Assembly (NCBI GenBank): GCA_021794075.1
Contig: JAJYRM010000001.1
Span: 1 to 64,000 of the forward strand
DNA: 64,000 nucleotides
Source of the DNA: Bacteroidota bacterium
GTDB taxonomy: Bacteria; Bacteroidota; Ignavibacteria; Kryptoniales; JAKASW01
Direction: 5' to 3'
The notes beneath the pieces were generated by a model, which was not told the DNA's origin, did not search any database, and saw only the letters and a program-made list of their open reading frames with translations. Shown piece by piece: positions 1 to 8,187 of this stretch. The position numbers and the translations under genes are program-made. Every line of letters begins with the position of its first letter. Positions within the stretch are counted from its first letter, which is position 1.

Positions 1-309
1 TTCACGCTCGAGGCCGATTGGCATTACGTCGGTAACCGCATAGGCGGACTGAACTTTGGCGGCTACACGAGCAGCGGTCAGGCTGTCTTCGTCGTCGGTA
101 CGGCGCTTCCGGCTTATACTTACATGAACACCGGCTTGTCCTATTATGTAGCGTCTCAGGCTATAACTCTCAGGCTCGGCGTGACGAACCTCTTCCAGAG
201 CCAGGGTCTCGAGGAGGGCAACCCGAGAGCAAGCGCGGTCGGAAGTTATTTCCTCGCACGTCCGATACTCCCGCGAAGGCTGACATTTAGTGTGGGATAC
301 CAATTCTGA
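1..309 (+). CDS. TonB-dependent receptor / outer-membrane beta-barrel, C-terminal end (partial)
   Basis: The reading frame is open from the first base, so only the last 102 residues are present and the start lies outside the window. The residues alternate polar and hydrophobic as in amphipathic beta strands. The segment GVTNLFQSQG is typical of the last strands of TonB-dependent receptors, and the protein ends in a terminal aromatic (VGYQF), the usual signal for BAM-dependent insertion. The likely role is uptake of a large ligand across the outer membrane. The ligand cannot be read from this fragment. The two secreted glycosidases downstream make a glycan or disaccharide possible, but they lie more than 600 bases away behind a hairpin, so this is inference. 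Confidence 0.75.
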   Translation, partial: FTLEADWHYVGNRIGGLNFGGYTSSGQAVFVVGTALPAYTYMNTGLSYYVASQAITLRLGVTNLFQSQGLEEGNPRASAVGSYFLARPILPRRLTFSVGYQF

Positions 310-327
310 AATGTGAAACAACATTCG

Positions 328-353
328 CTGGCTGGGAGGATCCTCCCAGCCAG
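328..353. terminator. 26-bp perfect palindrome after the receptor gene
   Basis: CTGGCTGGGAGGA is followed directly by its exact reverse complement, 19 bases after the receptor stop codon. It would fold into a very stable hairpin, but only a short TTT follows. It is best read as a transcription terminator or mRNA 3'-end stabiliser for the receptor transcript. Confidence 0.6.
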
Positions 354-934
354 TTTAGATGAGCAGCTTATAAGGCCATGTCATCCGAAACAACTTCGGC
401 TTTTATTTCGCTCAGTGATTCCTTTTTCGCGGCGGCGTGCCACATCCGAGCTCACTTTCTTCTTCGACACCTCACACGTTCACGACATTCGTCGCTCCGA
501 GTTCCGCAACGACAGACACCCACTCAATTGCGGGAGTACAATCGACGATTACCGCGGCCGCTAACTGCAATGCTGTGTTGCGAGATTGCTCGCGCTTCTT
601 CTAGTTCCAGAGAACACAACAACGCAATGGCTAGACCCGTGATTCCATTTCAAGTGACCTGAACGCGAGCAGAACGGCAAATGGATGAACACACGCCTTG
701 AGCGTTATATTAAGCTGAACGCATCGGAACGTAAATTACGGCAACGCATGGGCGAGGAGCTCGAAACAACGCTGCGACGGAAAAACAGGTACCGGTCCGA
801 CTCTACACCGTCCGAGAATGCCAGGTTCACTTGATCGGACCGAAGATCCTTCTGATCGCGCCATTTAAGCAGCGATCAGCCGACACAGCGATACAAGTAT
901 TCATCTAAAGCAAGATCCAGAAAGAGGCTACACT
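354..934. other. Intergenic region without a convincing gene
   Basis: About 580 bases separate the receptor hairpin from the GH65 gene. All frames break up quickly. The only ATG frame worth noting is 685-834 (+, 49 residues, rich in Arg and Glu). It has no clear ribosome binding site or recognisable domain, so I do not call it a gene. The GH65 promoter must lie in the right part of this stretch, but I cannot point to one with confidence. Confidence 0.5.
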
Positions 935-3106
935 ATGGCACGATACACACTCCACACTTGCATTCTAATTCTCCTTCTCGTTGCGACAGCGGCTGTTAAC
1001 GCGCAACCTAAGGATTTTCAGCTTTCCGCGAACCGCGTCTCGGTGAAGTACACTCCCACGTATATCGGCAATGGAAACATCGGCGTATCTTCGTCGCAGC
1101 TCGGCACGATGCCGACGCATTCCTATATGGCGTGGATCTATGAGCATTATCCCGGAGATGTAGCGCGAATAGCTTCCCTCCCCGCTTGGAACGCGGTGAA
1201 CTTCTTCAACGGTGGTAGCTGGCTCAACGAAACCGATGTTACCGGCGGCGCTATCAAGGACTACCGTCAGACACTCGATATGTATAACGGCGTTTTAAAG
1301 ACCGGGTATACCTGGATCGAAAAGAGTAACAAGACGGATATTTCAACGACCCTTTTCGTGTCGAGGTCAAACCCGAATCTCGCGGGGATGGAATTCACGG
1401 TTAAAGTAGATAAATCGGGCCCTGTGAGAATCATACTACCTATCATACAATGGAGCGAGCCGAAGAGGATGGAACTCGCCAAGATCGCGGATATCAACAT
1501 TAAAATGATAAACGGCCTTCCGAATGTCTGGTATCCGGGCCACATGACAATAGAGAATCTTATGGCACACGGTGCCCAAACCGGCGCGGTTGAATCGGTG
1601 GTGGCGAAACCGGACGGGAATTCCGTTCGAGTCGCGATTGCCCAAAACATATCATGGTATCCACGCTTCATCAACGCGCGGGTAACCGGAGACACGACGG
1701 AAGTCGGTCCCTCAATTACTGTTAGTTTCAACGCGAAGGCTGGGACGATTTACCGGTTCTATCGCTACGTGGGGATATTTTCATCACGGGATACAAAAGA
1801 CCCGTTGCTGTCGGCAAGACGCACAGCATCAAACGCGGCATTAAGTGGATTCCAGACTATCCTAAAATCCAGCGAGACAGCATGGCACAAGCTTTGGAAG
1901 ACGGATATCATAGTCAAAGGAGATCCTACACTTCAGAAGGTAATTCACTCCTCGATGTTTTATCTCCTTTCGAGCGCGCGCGCCGGGAGCGACTTCGGCA
2001 TCCCGCCGATGGGACTTTCGAGCGACGGATACTACGGACACATTTTCTGGGATTCAGACACATGGATGTTTCCCCCTCTCCTTCTTATGCATCCCAACAT
2101 AGCCAGGTCAATGGTAATGTTCAGATACAAAGCGCTCCCCGCGGCGGAAGCTAACGCGAAGCTCAACGGCTACCGGGGGGCGATGTATCCTTGGGAGTCG
2201 GACGAGAACGGAAACGAGGCGTGTCCAAAGTTCGCGTACCAGAACGCGCTTTATGAGAATCACGTCACGGGCGATGTGGCTTTCGCCCAATGGCAGTATT
2301 ATCTCGCGACCCAGAACAAATCATGGCTCAAGCATTTCGGCTATCCCGTTATCAAGGAAACGGCGGACTTCTGGACCAGCAGGGTCAAATATGATCCGGC
2401 GAACAAGACGTATAACATCGATCATGTGGTCTCGGTTGATGAAGGACTCATCGGCGTCAACAACGATGCCTATACAAACCTGGTCGCAAGAAGGAACCTG
2501 GAGATAGCGACAAGAGCGGCAAAGCTTCTCGGTGAACGTCCGGATTCCATGTGGAGTCGCGTCGCGGACGGGCTTTACATACCTTACGACAGCACCAGAC
2601 ATTGTTACCTCACATACCAGGGCGCGCCTCCGCAGTCTCTCGGAGCAGTCGTCCCGCTTCTTTATTATCCACTTGAACTGAAGGTCCCAAATGAGGTCAA
2701 GAAAAACGACCTCGTGAACGCTCTTGGTTTCATGAAAAAAAACGGTACTGGAGTCATGATGGGTATAACGCTTTACCAGATCGTGGCCGCTGAAATCCAG
2801 GACAGGACTCTGTTCGAAGATTTTTATAAAATGAGCTACCGGTCATATATCAGGGGTTCATTTAACGTCTTTGCCGAAACGCCAGAAAACATGTCGACAA
2901 ATTTCCTCACAGGTACGGGAGGCTTCCTGCAACAGGTGCTTTTCGGCTACACCGGACTCAGGATAACATCGCGCGGCCTCGTGAAGGAGTATAAGCCGAT
3001 GCTCCCGACCGGAGTGACCTCGCTCAGAATTACAAATCTGCATTTCAGGGGAAAGCTGTATGATGCTATAGTCGAGCGCGGAAACACAAGACTCATTCAG
3101 AAATAA
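935..3106 (+). CDS. Secreted glycoside hydrolase family 65-like enzyme
   Basis: Residues 1 to about 24 form a Sec signal peptide (hydrophobic LILLLVATAAV, cut near NAQ), so the 723-residue protein is exported. The catalytic (alpha/alpha)6-barrel part carries FWDSDTW near residue 371 and a YPWESDENG stretch. Glu503, within SVDEGLIGVNNDAYTN, sits where GH65 enzymes have their general acid. The pattern is closest in my reading to the acid-trehalase / protein-glucosylgalactosylhydroxylysine glucosidase branch, not to cytoplasmic maltose phosphorylases. The substrate is therefore probably an alpha-glucoside released outside the cytoplasm, but hydrolysis versus phosphorolysis is not proven. A GAAAGAGG ribosome binding site precedes the ATG. 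The trehalase gene follows after 10 bases, so the two are almost surely co-transcribed. Confidence 0.85.
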   Translation: MARYTLHTCILILLLVATAAVNAQPKDFQLSANRVSVKYTPTYIGNGNIGVSSSQLGTMPTHSYMAWIYEHYPGDVARIASLPAWNAVNFFNGGSWLNETDVTGGAIKDYRQTLDMYNGVLKTGYTWIEKSNKTDISTTLFVSRSNPNLAGMEFTVKVDKSGPVRIILPIIQWSEPKRMELAKIADINIKMINGLPNVWYPGHMTIENLMAHGAQTGAVESVVAKPDGNSVRVAIAQNISWYPRFINARVTGDTTEVGPSITVSFNAKAGTIYRFYRYVGIFSSRDTKDPLLSARRTASNAALSGFQTILKSSETAWHKLWKTDIIVKGDPTLQKVIHSSMFYLLSSARAGSDFGIPPMGLSSDGYYGHIFWDSDTWMFPPLLLMHPNIARSMVMFRYKALPAAEANAKLNGYRGAMYPWESDENGNEACPKFAYQNALYENHVTGDVAFAQWQYYLATQNKSWLKHFGYPVIKETADFWTSRVKYDPANKTYNIDHVVSVDEGLIGVNNDAYTNLVARRNLEIATRAAKLLGERPDSMWSRVADGLYIPYDSTRHCYLTYQGAPPQSLGAVVPLLYYPLELKVPNEVKKNDLVNALGFMKKNGTGVMMGITLYQIVAAEIQDRTLFEDFYKMSYRSYIRGSFNVFAETPENMSTNFLTGTGGFLQQVLFGYTGLRITSRGLVKEYKPMLPTGVTSLRITNLHFRGKLYDAIVERGNTRLIQK

Positions 3107-3116
3107 GGAACGTTTT

Positions 3117-5120
3117 ATGAGGCGATTACTTCTGATCCTTGCCACGATCGCGGCCACTCTCTTCCTGCTCAAACCGGGCTTCGCTCAGTCAGCGGACGAG
3201 CACCTCACCAGCATAGAGGTCCTTGTCAAGCCGACTTTGGACTCGCTCATCGCAAAGGAAGACACAGACCACGACAAGAGAATAACAATAGATGACCCGC
3301 ACATTCCCGACACCGACCTGGGAAACAGACGCTTTTGGTTGACTGCGCTCGACGGGCACAGATATGAAGTCGATGAGACTTACTACCTCGCGAACCTCCT
3401 CGAAAATCTGAAACTCGCGGAGGACGAAGGAAAGGACACCTTAACCCTGAGCGGAGCCGAAATTTTTCAGCCGCCCGTCCAGCGCATCGCGGAGTCTATA
3501 AAGAATCTCTACTGGTCCGGCCTAACGAGACGAATCGACGAAGCGGGCCTCGAGAAGATATTCAAGGATGAGAAGGTAAAGACGATCGACGGTTTCAATT
3601 ACGTTTACGTTCCGGATGGCGACACATTGGGTTACGATTACTTTTCCGGTGTGGCGCGCAGCAGGCCGGATTTCAAAATGAAAGTCGTAATGCTTCCCGC
3701 CAAAGTTACCCCCCAATACGTCGAGAGTCTTAACGACAGGCCAGGCATCCTTAGCCTCAAGTTGTACAGGAAGCCCGATGGCAAAATCACGGCGACGCCG
3801 TTCGTCGTTCCCGGCGGAAGATTTAATGAAATGTACGGCTGGGATAGCTACTTCATAACGCTCGGTCTCCTCCAGGACGGCAAAGTCGCGCTCGCGAAGT
3901 CGATGGTCGACAATTTCATTTACGAGATTGATCACTACGGCAAAATCCTCAACGCCAACAGGACTTATTACCTGACGAGGTCACAGCCCCCCTTTTTCAC
4001 ATCCATGGCACTGGCGGTTTATCAGGAGCTTCCGAAAAATGAAGAGACAAAAGCCTGGCTGAAAGAAGTGCTTGAAGCGGCGATCAAGCAGTACAACAAC
4101 TACTGGATGGGTCCGAATCATCTCACGAAGACCGGACTGAGCAGATACTATGACAACGGCATCGGACCGCCGCCGGAGGTCGAACCGCACAGGTATCATT
4201 ATCTGTATGCCGAATACGCAAAGAAGTACAACATGAGCGAAGAACAATTCAAGGATGAGTACCTCTCTGGAAGACTTAAAGTACCTTCGCTCGATACATT
4301 CTTCAAGAACGACCGGGCGATGCGCGAATCCGGTAACGACGCAAGCTATCGACTCCAGTACGACTGCATCGATCTCGTCACGGTCGACTTAAACTCGCTC
4401 CTTTACAAAGAGGAGACGAACATAGCCGACATAATCTCGGATGAATTCAACGGCGAGGTGAGACTAGGCAATGGAAAAGTCGAGAAGAGCTCGACCTGGT
4501 ACGAAAAGGCCGTGAAACGTAAGAAGCTCATGACAAAGTATCTCTGGGATGCGAAGGCCGGCATGTTCTTCGACTATAACTTCGTCACTAGGAGGCAGAC
4601 CGGCTATGTCGCGGCAACAACGTTTTATCCTCTCTGGGCGAACCTCGCCACGAAGAAGCAGGCGGAGGAACTGGTGAAACACGCGCTCCCGCTGCTCGAC
4701 CTGCCCGGCGGCATCGTTGGCTCCACGGAGAAGTCGCGCGGTCCAATCACGAAAGACCGCCCGCAGACACAGTGGGACTATCCTTTCGGCTGGTCGCCGC
4801 AGCAGATACTGACATGGGTTGGATTGAAAAACTATGGCTATGGGAAACTCGCACGCGAACTAGCTTACAAGTGGCTCTACACTATTACTGTCAACGCTTA
4901 CAACTATAACGGCACAATCGCTGAAAAGTACGACATGGTTACTCGTTCATCGCAGGTCTTCGCCGAGTACGGGAACGTCGGGACAAAGTTCTCATACATT
5001 ACCCGGCAAGGTTTCGGCTGGACAAATGCATCATACGTGATCGGGCTTACTTTTCTCACTAAGAAGCTCATCGCCGATCTCGACAGGCTGATCCCGCCGG
5101 AGTGGGTGTTTAGGAACTAG
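3117..5120 (+). CDS. Secreted GH37 alpha,alpha-trehalase, neutral-trehalase type
   Basis: The enzyme cleaves trehalose to two glucoses. Residues 1-24 are a signal peptide ending GFAQ, so it acts in the periplasm or outside. Trehalase signature 1 (PGGRFNEMYGWDSY) is at 232-245 and signature 2 (QWDYPFGW) begins at 552. The presumed catalytic acid is Asp408 in RESGNDASYR, where classical periplasmic trehalases have ESGWD. The segment DRAMRESGNDASYR and the EF-hand-like loop EDTDHDKRITIDD at 48-60 both recall fungal neutral trehalases, in which a similar loop binds calcium. That loop is absent from E. coli-type TreA as I know it. The gene is the second of an operon-like pair with the GH65 gene. 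The family call is firm; the subgroup assignment is from memory of the motifs. Confidence 0.92.
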   Translation: MRRLLLILATIAATLFLLKPGFAQSADEHLTSIEVLVKPTLDSLIAKEDTDHDKRITIDDPHIPDTDLGNRRFWLTALDGHRYEVDETYYLANLLENLKLAEDEGKDTLTLSGAEIFQPPVQRIAESIKNLYWSGLTRRIDEAGLEKIFKDEKVKTIDGFNYVYVPDGDTLGYDYFSGVARSRPDFKMKVVMLPAKVTPQYVESLNDRPGILSLKLYRKPDGKITATPFVVPGGRFNEMYGWDSYFITLGLLQDGKVALAKSMVDNFIYEIDHYGKILNANRTYYLTRSQPPFFTSMALAVYQELPKNEETKAWLKEVLEAAIKQYNNYWMGPNHLTKTGLSRYYDNGIGPPPEVEPHRYHYLYAEYAKKYNMSEEQFKDEYLSGRLKVPSLDTFFKNDRAMRESGNDASYRLQYDCIDLVTVDLNSLLYKEETNIADIISDEFNGEVRLGNGKVEKSSTWYEKAVKRKKLMTKYLWDAKAGMFFDYNFVTRRQTGYVAATTFYPLWANLATKKQAEELVKHALPLLDLPGGIVGSTEKSRGPITKDRPQTQWDYPFGWSPQQILTWVGLKNYGYGKLARELAYKWLYTITVNAYNYNGTIAEKYDMVTRSSQVFAEYGNVGTKFSYITRQGFGWTNASYVIGLTFLTKKLIADLDRLIPPEWVFRN

Positions 5121-5271
5121 TTTTCGTGTAACCGTAACCAAGAGACGAGCACCCAGCAGTCGGCGGTCGCCATGTTTTCCCCGTCCTCGCGGTGAACCTA
5201 TTGCCCTTTTATCCATGTTATGTATTAGCAGGTTGACAATTCAGTAATGACTGCTCGAAAGGGAATTAGCA

Positions 5272-6147
5272 ATGATGGACAATAGGACAGTTCTGGTTGC
5301 GGGCGCGACTGGAAAACAGGGAGGGGCTGCGGCAAAAGCTCTTATAGAAAACGGATTCAAAGTAAAAGCTCTCACAAGGAATCCGGCTTCCTCCGCCGCC
5401 ATGTTACTTCAGAAAGCCGGCGCCGAGATTGTGAAGGGCGACCTAACCGACAAGGCCTCATTGGCTGGCGCGCTCAGAGGCGTTAATGCTGTATTTGCCG
5501 TGACGACGCCGTTTCAAAACGGTCATGAAGCGGAAGTGACTCAGGGAGTCAACATCGTCGACGCCTCAAAAGCCGCAGGCGTCGGCCAGCTTGTTTTCAG
5601 TTCTGTGGCTAGCGCCGATAAGAATACCCGCATTCCGCACTTCGACTCCAAATATAAGGTGGAACAGTACATCGCCGCCTCTGGAGTACCATACACGATC
5701 ATCGGTCCGACGGCGTTCATGGAAAACTTCATACAGCCGTTTGCCCTCGGCAATATTCGCCAGGGAAAACTAGCGAGGGCGCTTCCAGCCACGCGGCCGA
5801 TACAGCTTATCGCGGTTGAAGATATCGGCTCGTTTGTCGCATTCGTAATCGAGAATAGCAACGAATTCCTGGGCGATCGCATAGATATTGCCGGTGACGA
5901 ACGCACGGGGGAGGAAACTGCAATTATCCTTTCGAAGATCATTGGCCGAACGATCAAGTACGAAAGCTTTCCGCCAGCCAGCATCAGGGCTCAGAGCCCC
6001 GATTTGGCTATAATGATGGAATGGCAGGAGAAAAACGAATACACAGCTGCCATAAGTAAATTGCGTCTGGACTTTCCTGAGGTCGGCTGGCAAAGGCTAG
6101 AGGAGTGGGCAAGGAAAATTGATTGGGAGACATTGCTGGCTTCATAG
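5272..6147 (+). CDS. NmrA-like NAD(P)-binding atypical short-chain dehydrogenase
   Basis: A Rossmann fold starts at once, with the dinucleotide-binding motif GATGKQGG at residues 11-18, followed by ALTRNP and GDLTDKASL as in the NmrA/HSCARG and isoflavone-reductase-like group. The conserved FSSVAS and the YTIIGPTAFMENF stretches also fit. Members act as redox sensors or quinone/aldehyde reductases, and the substrate here is unknown. The length of 291 residues is normal. AAAGGGA upstream of the double ATG supports this start; either Met could be used. It is a single gene, 151 bases after the trehalase and facing the minus-strand block. Confidence 0.85.
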   Translation: MMDNRTVLVAGATGKQGGAAAKALIENGFKVKALTRNPASSAAMLLQKAGAEIVKGDLTDKASLAGALRGVNAVFAVTTPFQNGHEAEVTQGVNIVDASKAAGVGQLVFSSVASADKNTRIPHFDSKYKVEQYIAASGVPYTIIGPTAFMENFIQPFALGNIRQGKLARALPATRPIQLIAVEDIGSFVAFVIENSNEFLGDRIDIAGDERTGEETAIILSKIIGRTIKYESFPPASIRAQSPDLAIMMEWQEKNEYTAAISKLRLDFPEVGWQRLEEWARKIDWETLLAS

Positions 6148-6297
6148 CTGGCTCCTTTTTGCCTCCTAATTGTCGCGCGCACCCATGCGCTTCCCGCCAC
6201 ATACTCGTTTTAGACCGTCGAGTCCGGCGGAGAAAAAATCGGGCCTAAGCTTCACTGATTTTCAACCTGAAACGGGTGCGGATTCGGCAGACTAATT

Positions 6298-6774
6298 TCA
6301 GCCGATCTTGTACTTCCTCTTCGTCTTCTCGATTACGCCGAGGTGATGCTCAAAGTGCTCCACGGTGTGTTCGAGTACCCCTAGGAGAGTCACCTTTCCG
6401 TTTTCGTTGTGGATGCCTGTCCTGGAGAAATCGGAATCTTTCAGGCTTTTCAAAACTGGTGTCATCGAGGCGCGTAAGGTGTAGAAGAGAGCGATCGAAC
6501 CCTCCACAGATGTTTTCGTGTATAGGAAACTATCGGCCCATTCATTCTGATCGAACGCCATTAGGAGAGGGTTTTCCTCCGCGATGATCTTCTTCATCCT
6601 GTAGACGAGATTCAGCTCAGCATCGGCGAGATGATGAACTTGCTGTCTTATAGTCCATTTTTTCGAGGCAAGCCGCCTATCCAAATCTCTGTCGGAAAGC
6701 CCGTCCACGCCCGCTATAAGATCGCCTGGGCCGTTCTCGTACCTGCGTATCAATGATATTGTTCTTGTGCTCAT
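6298..6774 (-). CDS. DinB/YfiT-like four-helix metal-binding protein
   Basis: This is a 158-residue DinB superfamily protein. The hallmark histidines are visible: WTIRQQVHHLADAE in the first third (His of the metal triad) and EHTVEHFEHHLGVI near the end. YfiT-like members are thiol-S-transferases or metal-dependent hydrolases, and no specific substrate can be inferred here. GGAG lies eight bases before the ATG. It is the last gene of a long minus-strand run, preceded by a small membrane protein at 33 bases. Confidence 0.8.
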   Translation of the reverse strand: MSTRTISLIRRYENGPGDLIAGVDGLSDRDLDRRLASKKWTIRQQVHHLADAELNLVYRMKKIIAEENPLLMAFDQNEWADSFLYTKTSVEGSIALFYTLRASMTPVLKSLKDSDFSRTGIHNENGKVTLLGVLEHTVEHFEHHLGVIEKTKRKYKIG

Positions 6775-6807
6775 TAAGAATCTCCATGAATGGTTATCGT
6801 ATTCAGC

Positions 6808-7293
6808 CTAAGGTTTGAATAGAGTGATCAGGACAATGATGACCACGAGTGCCCAGTTTAAGACAAAGAACACCGTCTGCTTGCTGTTAAGCGCCTCCAG
6901 CTTATCACTGGCATCTTCCGGAGGGTTGATCTGGTTCATCTGGTCGAGCAGCATTGCTCGCTGGCGACCGGTCTTAGGACTCACAACCATCCCTATCCCG
7001 AGAAGGATGATGAAAAAGAAAAGCTTGATGCCAAGCCAGGCATCGGCCCCGAACAAGTCGCCAACACTGATATTTAGGAATATCATGTTGCCAATGCCGC
7101 TGAGTATGAGGACAAGGGCGCCAAACGGCGAGAGGAGACCGACACTCCTGAGCATCTTTGCCGCATGTTGTTTCATCCTGATATCGTTCTCCCATCTGAA
7201 ATTAGCCTCGATGATGGGACCGGCAAACAGAAGAGTGAAGATCATCCCGACCCCGAGCAGGTGAAAGAACAACGATATGTGAAACCAATTCAT
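6808..7293 (-). CDS. Small four-helix membrane protein (CopD/DUF2269-like)
   Basis: The 161-residue protein has four predicted membrane segments, near residues 5-25, 50-75, 85-103 and 140-160. A short loop (KTGRQRAMLLDQMNQ) and an acidic linker precede the last helix. The layout resembles predicted integral membrane proteins of the DUF2269/CopD type, but I see no metal or heme ligand pattern that would give a function. AAGGAG lies eight bases upstream of the ATG and makes the start secure. Confidence 0.65.
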   Translation of the reverse strand: MNWFHISLFFHLLGVGMIFTLLFAGPIIEANFRWENDIRMKQHAAKMLRSVGLLSPFGALVLILSGIGNMIFLNISVGDLFGADAWLGIKLFFFIILLGIGMVVSPKTGRQRAMLLDQMNQINPPEDASDKLEALNSKQTVFFVLNWALVVIIVLITLFKP

Positions 7294-7320
7294 CTATTGT
7301 CTCCTTATTATTTCCTTTAA

Positions 7321-7581
7321 TGTAACACGCCAGAACAAATTTTCGCTGACAAAGACGAACAATACGCCTTACGCTTAAGCACACACTGGTACGCGGCAGG
7401 GGAATTCGGCTATAAGTACCACCATACGCGTCACTCTTCTGTTGTCCTCGCCTCCTTGATCGATGCAGCCAATGATGACCTCGTCACACCGGGAAAGTCG
7501 ATTTTAGACTTCTCGGCAGGCGATCCGATAATTGGGACGGCAAGTTCGCTCGGTCTTACGTTCCTCAAAACACCTCTGTAA
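7321..7581 (+). pseudogene. Open frame without a start codon, possible gene remnant
   Basis: The plus frame stays open for 86 codons between stop codons at 7318-7320 and 7579-7581, but it contains no ATG or GTG. Its codon choice (TCG, GCG, GAC, CTC) is like that of the neighbours. The product (for example HWYAAGEFGYKYHH and GKSILDFSAGDPIIG) reads like a real protein segment. I do not recognise the family. It is most likely the tail of a decayed gene, lying between two minus-strand genes. The rest of the 7294-7659 gap holds nothing I can name. Confidence 0.3.
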
Positions 7582-7659
7582 TTTTCCCGAACTTATGTCA
7601 TTTCTTGGGAACAAATTGTCTTCTACCGCCTAACGACTTGTACAATTGCAAAATTTCTA

Positions 7660-8175
7660 TTAAGACTTCTGGCCAAGTTTTTCCAACGCCTTGAGGTCCA
7701 AACGATCCAAAAGATCGTAAAGTGGAGCAGCATTCATAACGCCGCTTCCGGTTACTTCTACCAGGAACCGATTTGCTACGGGAAGCTGCAGCTTTCCTTC
7801 CTTCGATGTGCTGTCGAAGGTCTCGAGCACTCTAATGCCTTTGTACAGGACGGTCTTCTCGTATCCCGTTTCTGTTTTCTTATCGACATCGCTGCCGATA
7901 TACATGTAAGAAGGAATACTCACCATATCCGTTATCTTGATGGATATGGCGCTCTTCGAAGTGTCCGTCTCGGCGCGATAGATGACCTGGGCCCACGAGG
8001 TTGCAAACCCCATCATGGAGGATGTCTCACCGGTCGGTTCGCCGCGCTTGTACTTGCCGAAATCGCCTTCCGGGAGAAACCGCTGGAGCTCTTTAAAATT
8101 GTACACCTGAGGCTGCGCCAATGCGGGGACGGAAAAGAGAAGAAGCAACATGAGTGAAAGATTTTTGCAACGCAT
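7660..8175 (-). CDS. Exported protein of unknown function
   Basis: This 171-residue protein has a clear signal peptide (MRCKNLSLMLLLLFSVPALAQ). The mature part is soluble, without cysteines or membrane segments, and starts VYNFKELQRFLPEG. I recognise no family. The FATSWAQVIYRAETD and ANRFLVEVTGSG segments look like a compact alpha/beta sensor or lipoprotein-like fold, but this is only an impression. AAGGAG lies six bases before the ATG. The gene follows the hydroxyacyl-CoA dehydrogenase by 12 bases and may share its transcript. Confidence 0.75.
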   Translation of the reverse strand: MRCKNLSLMLLLLFSVPALAQPQVYNFKELQRFLPEGDFGKYKRGEPTGETSSMMGFATSWAQVIYRAETDTSKSAISIKITDMVSIPSYMYIGSDVDKKTETGYEKTVLYKGIRVLETFDSTSKEGKLQLPVANRFLVEVTGSGVMNAAPLYDLLDRLDLKALEKLGQKS

Positions 8176-8187
8176 CCATTTCTCCTT

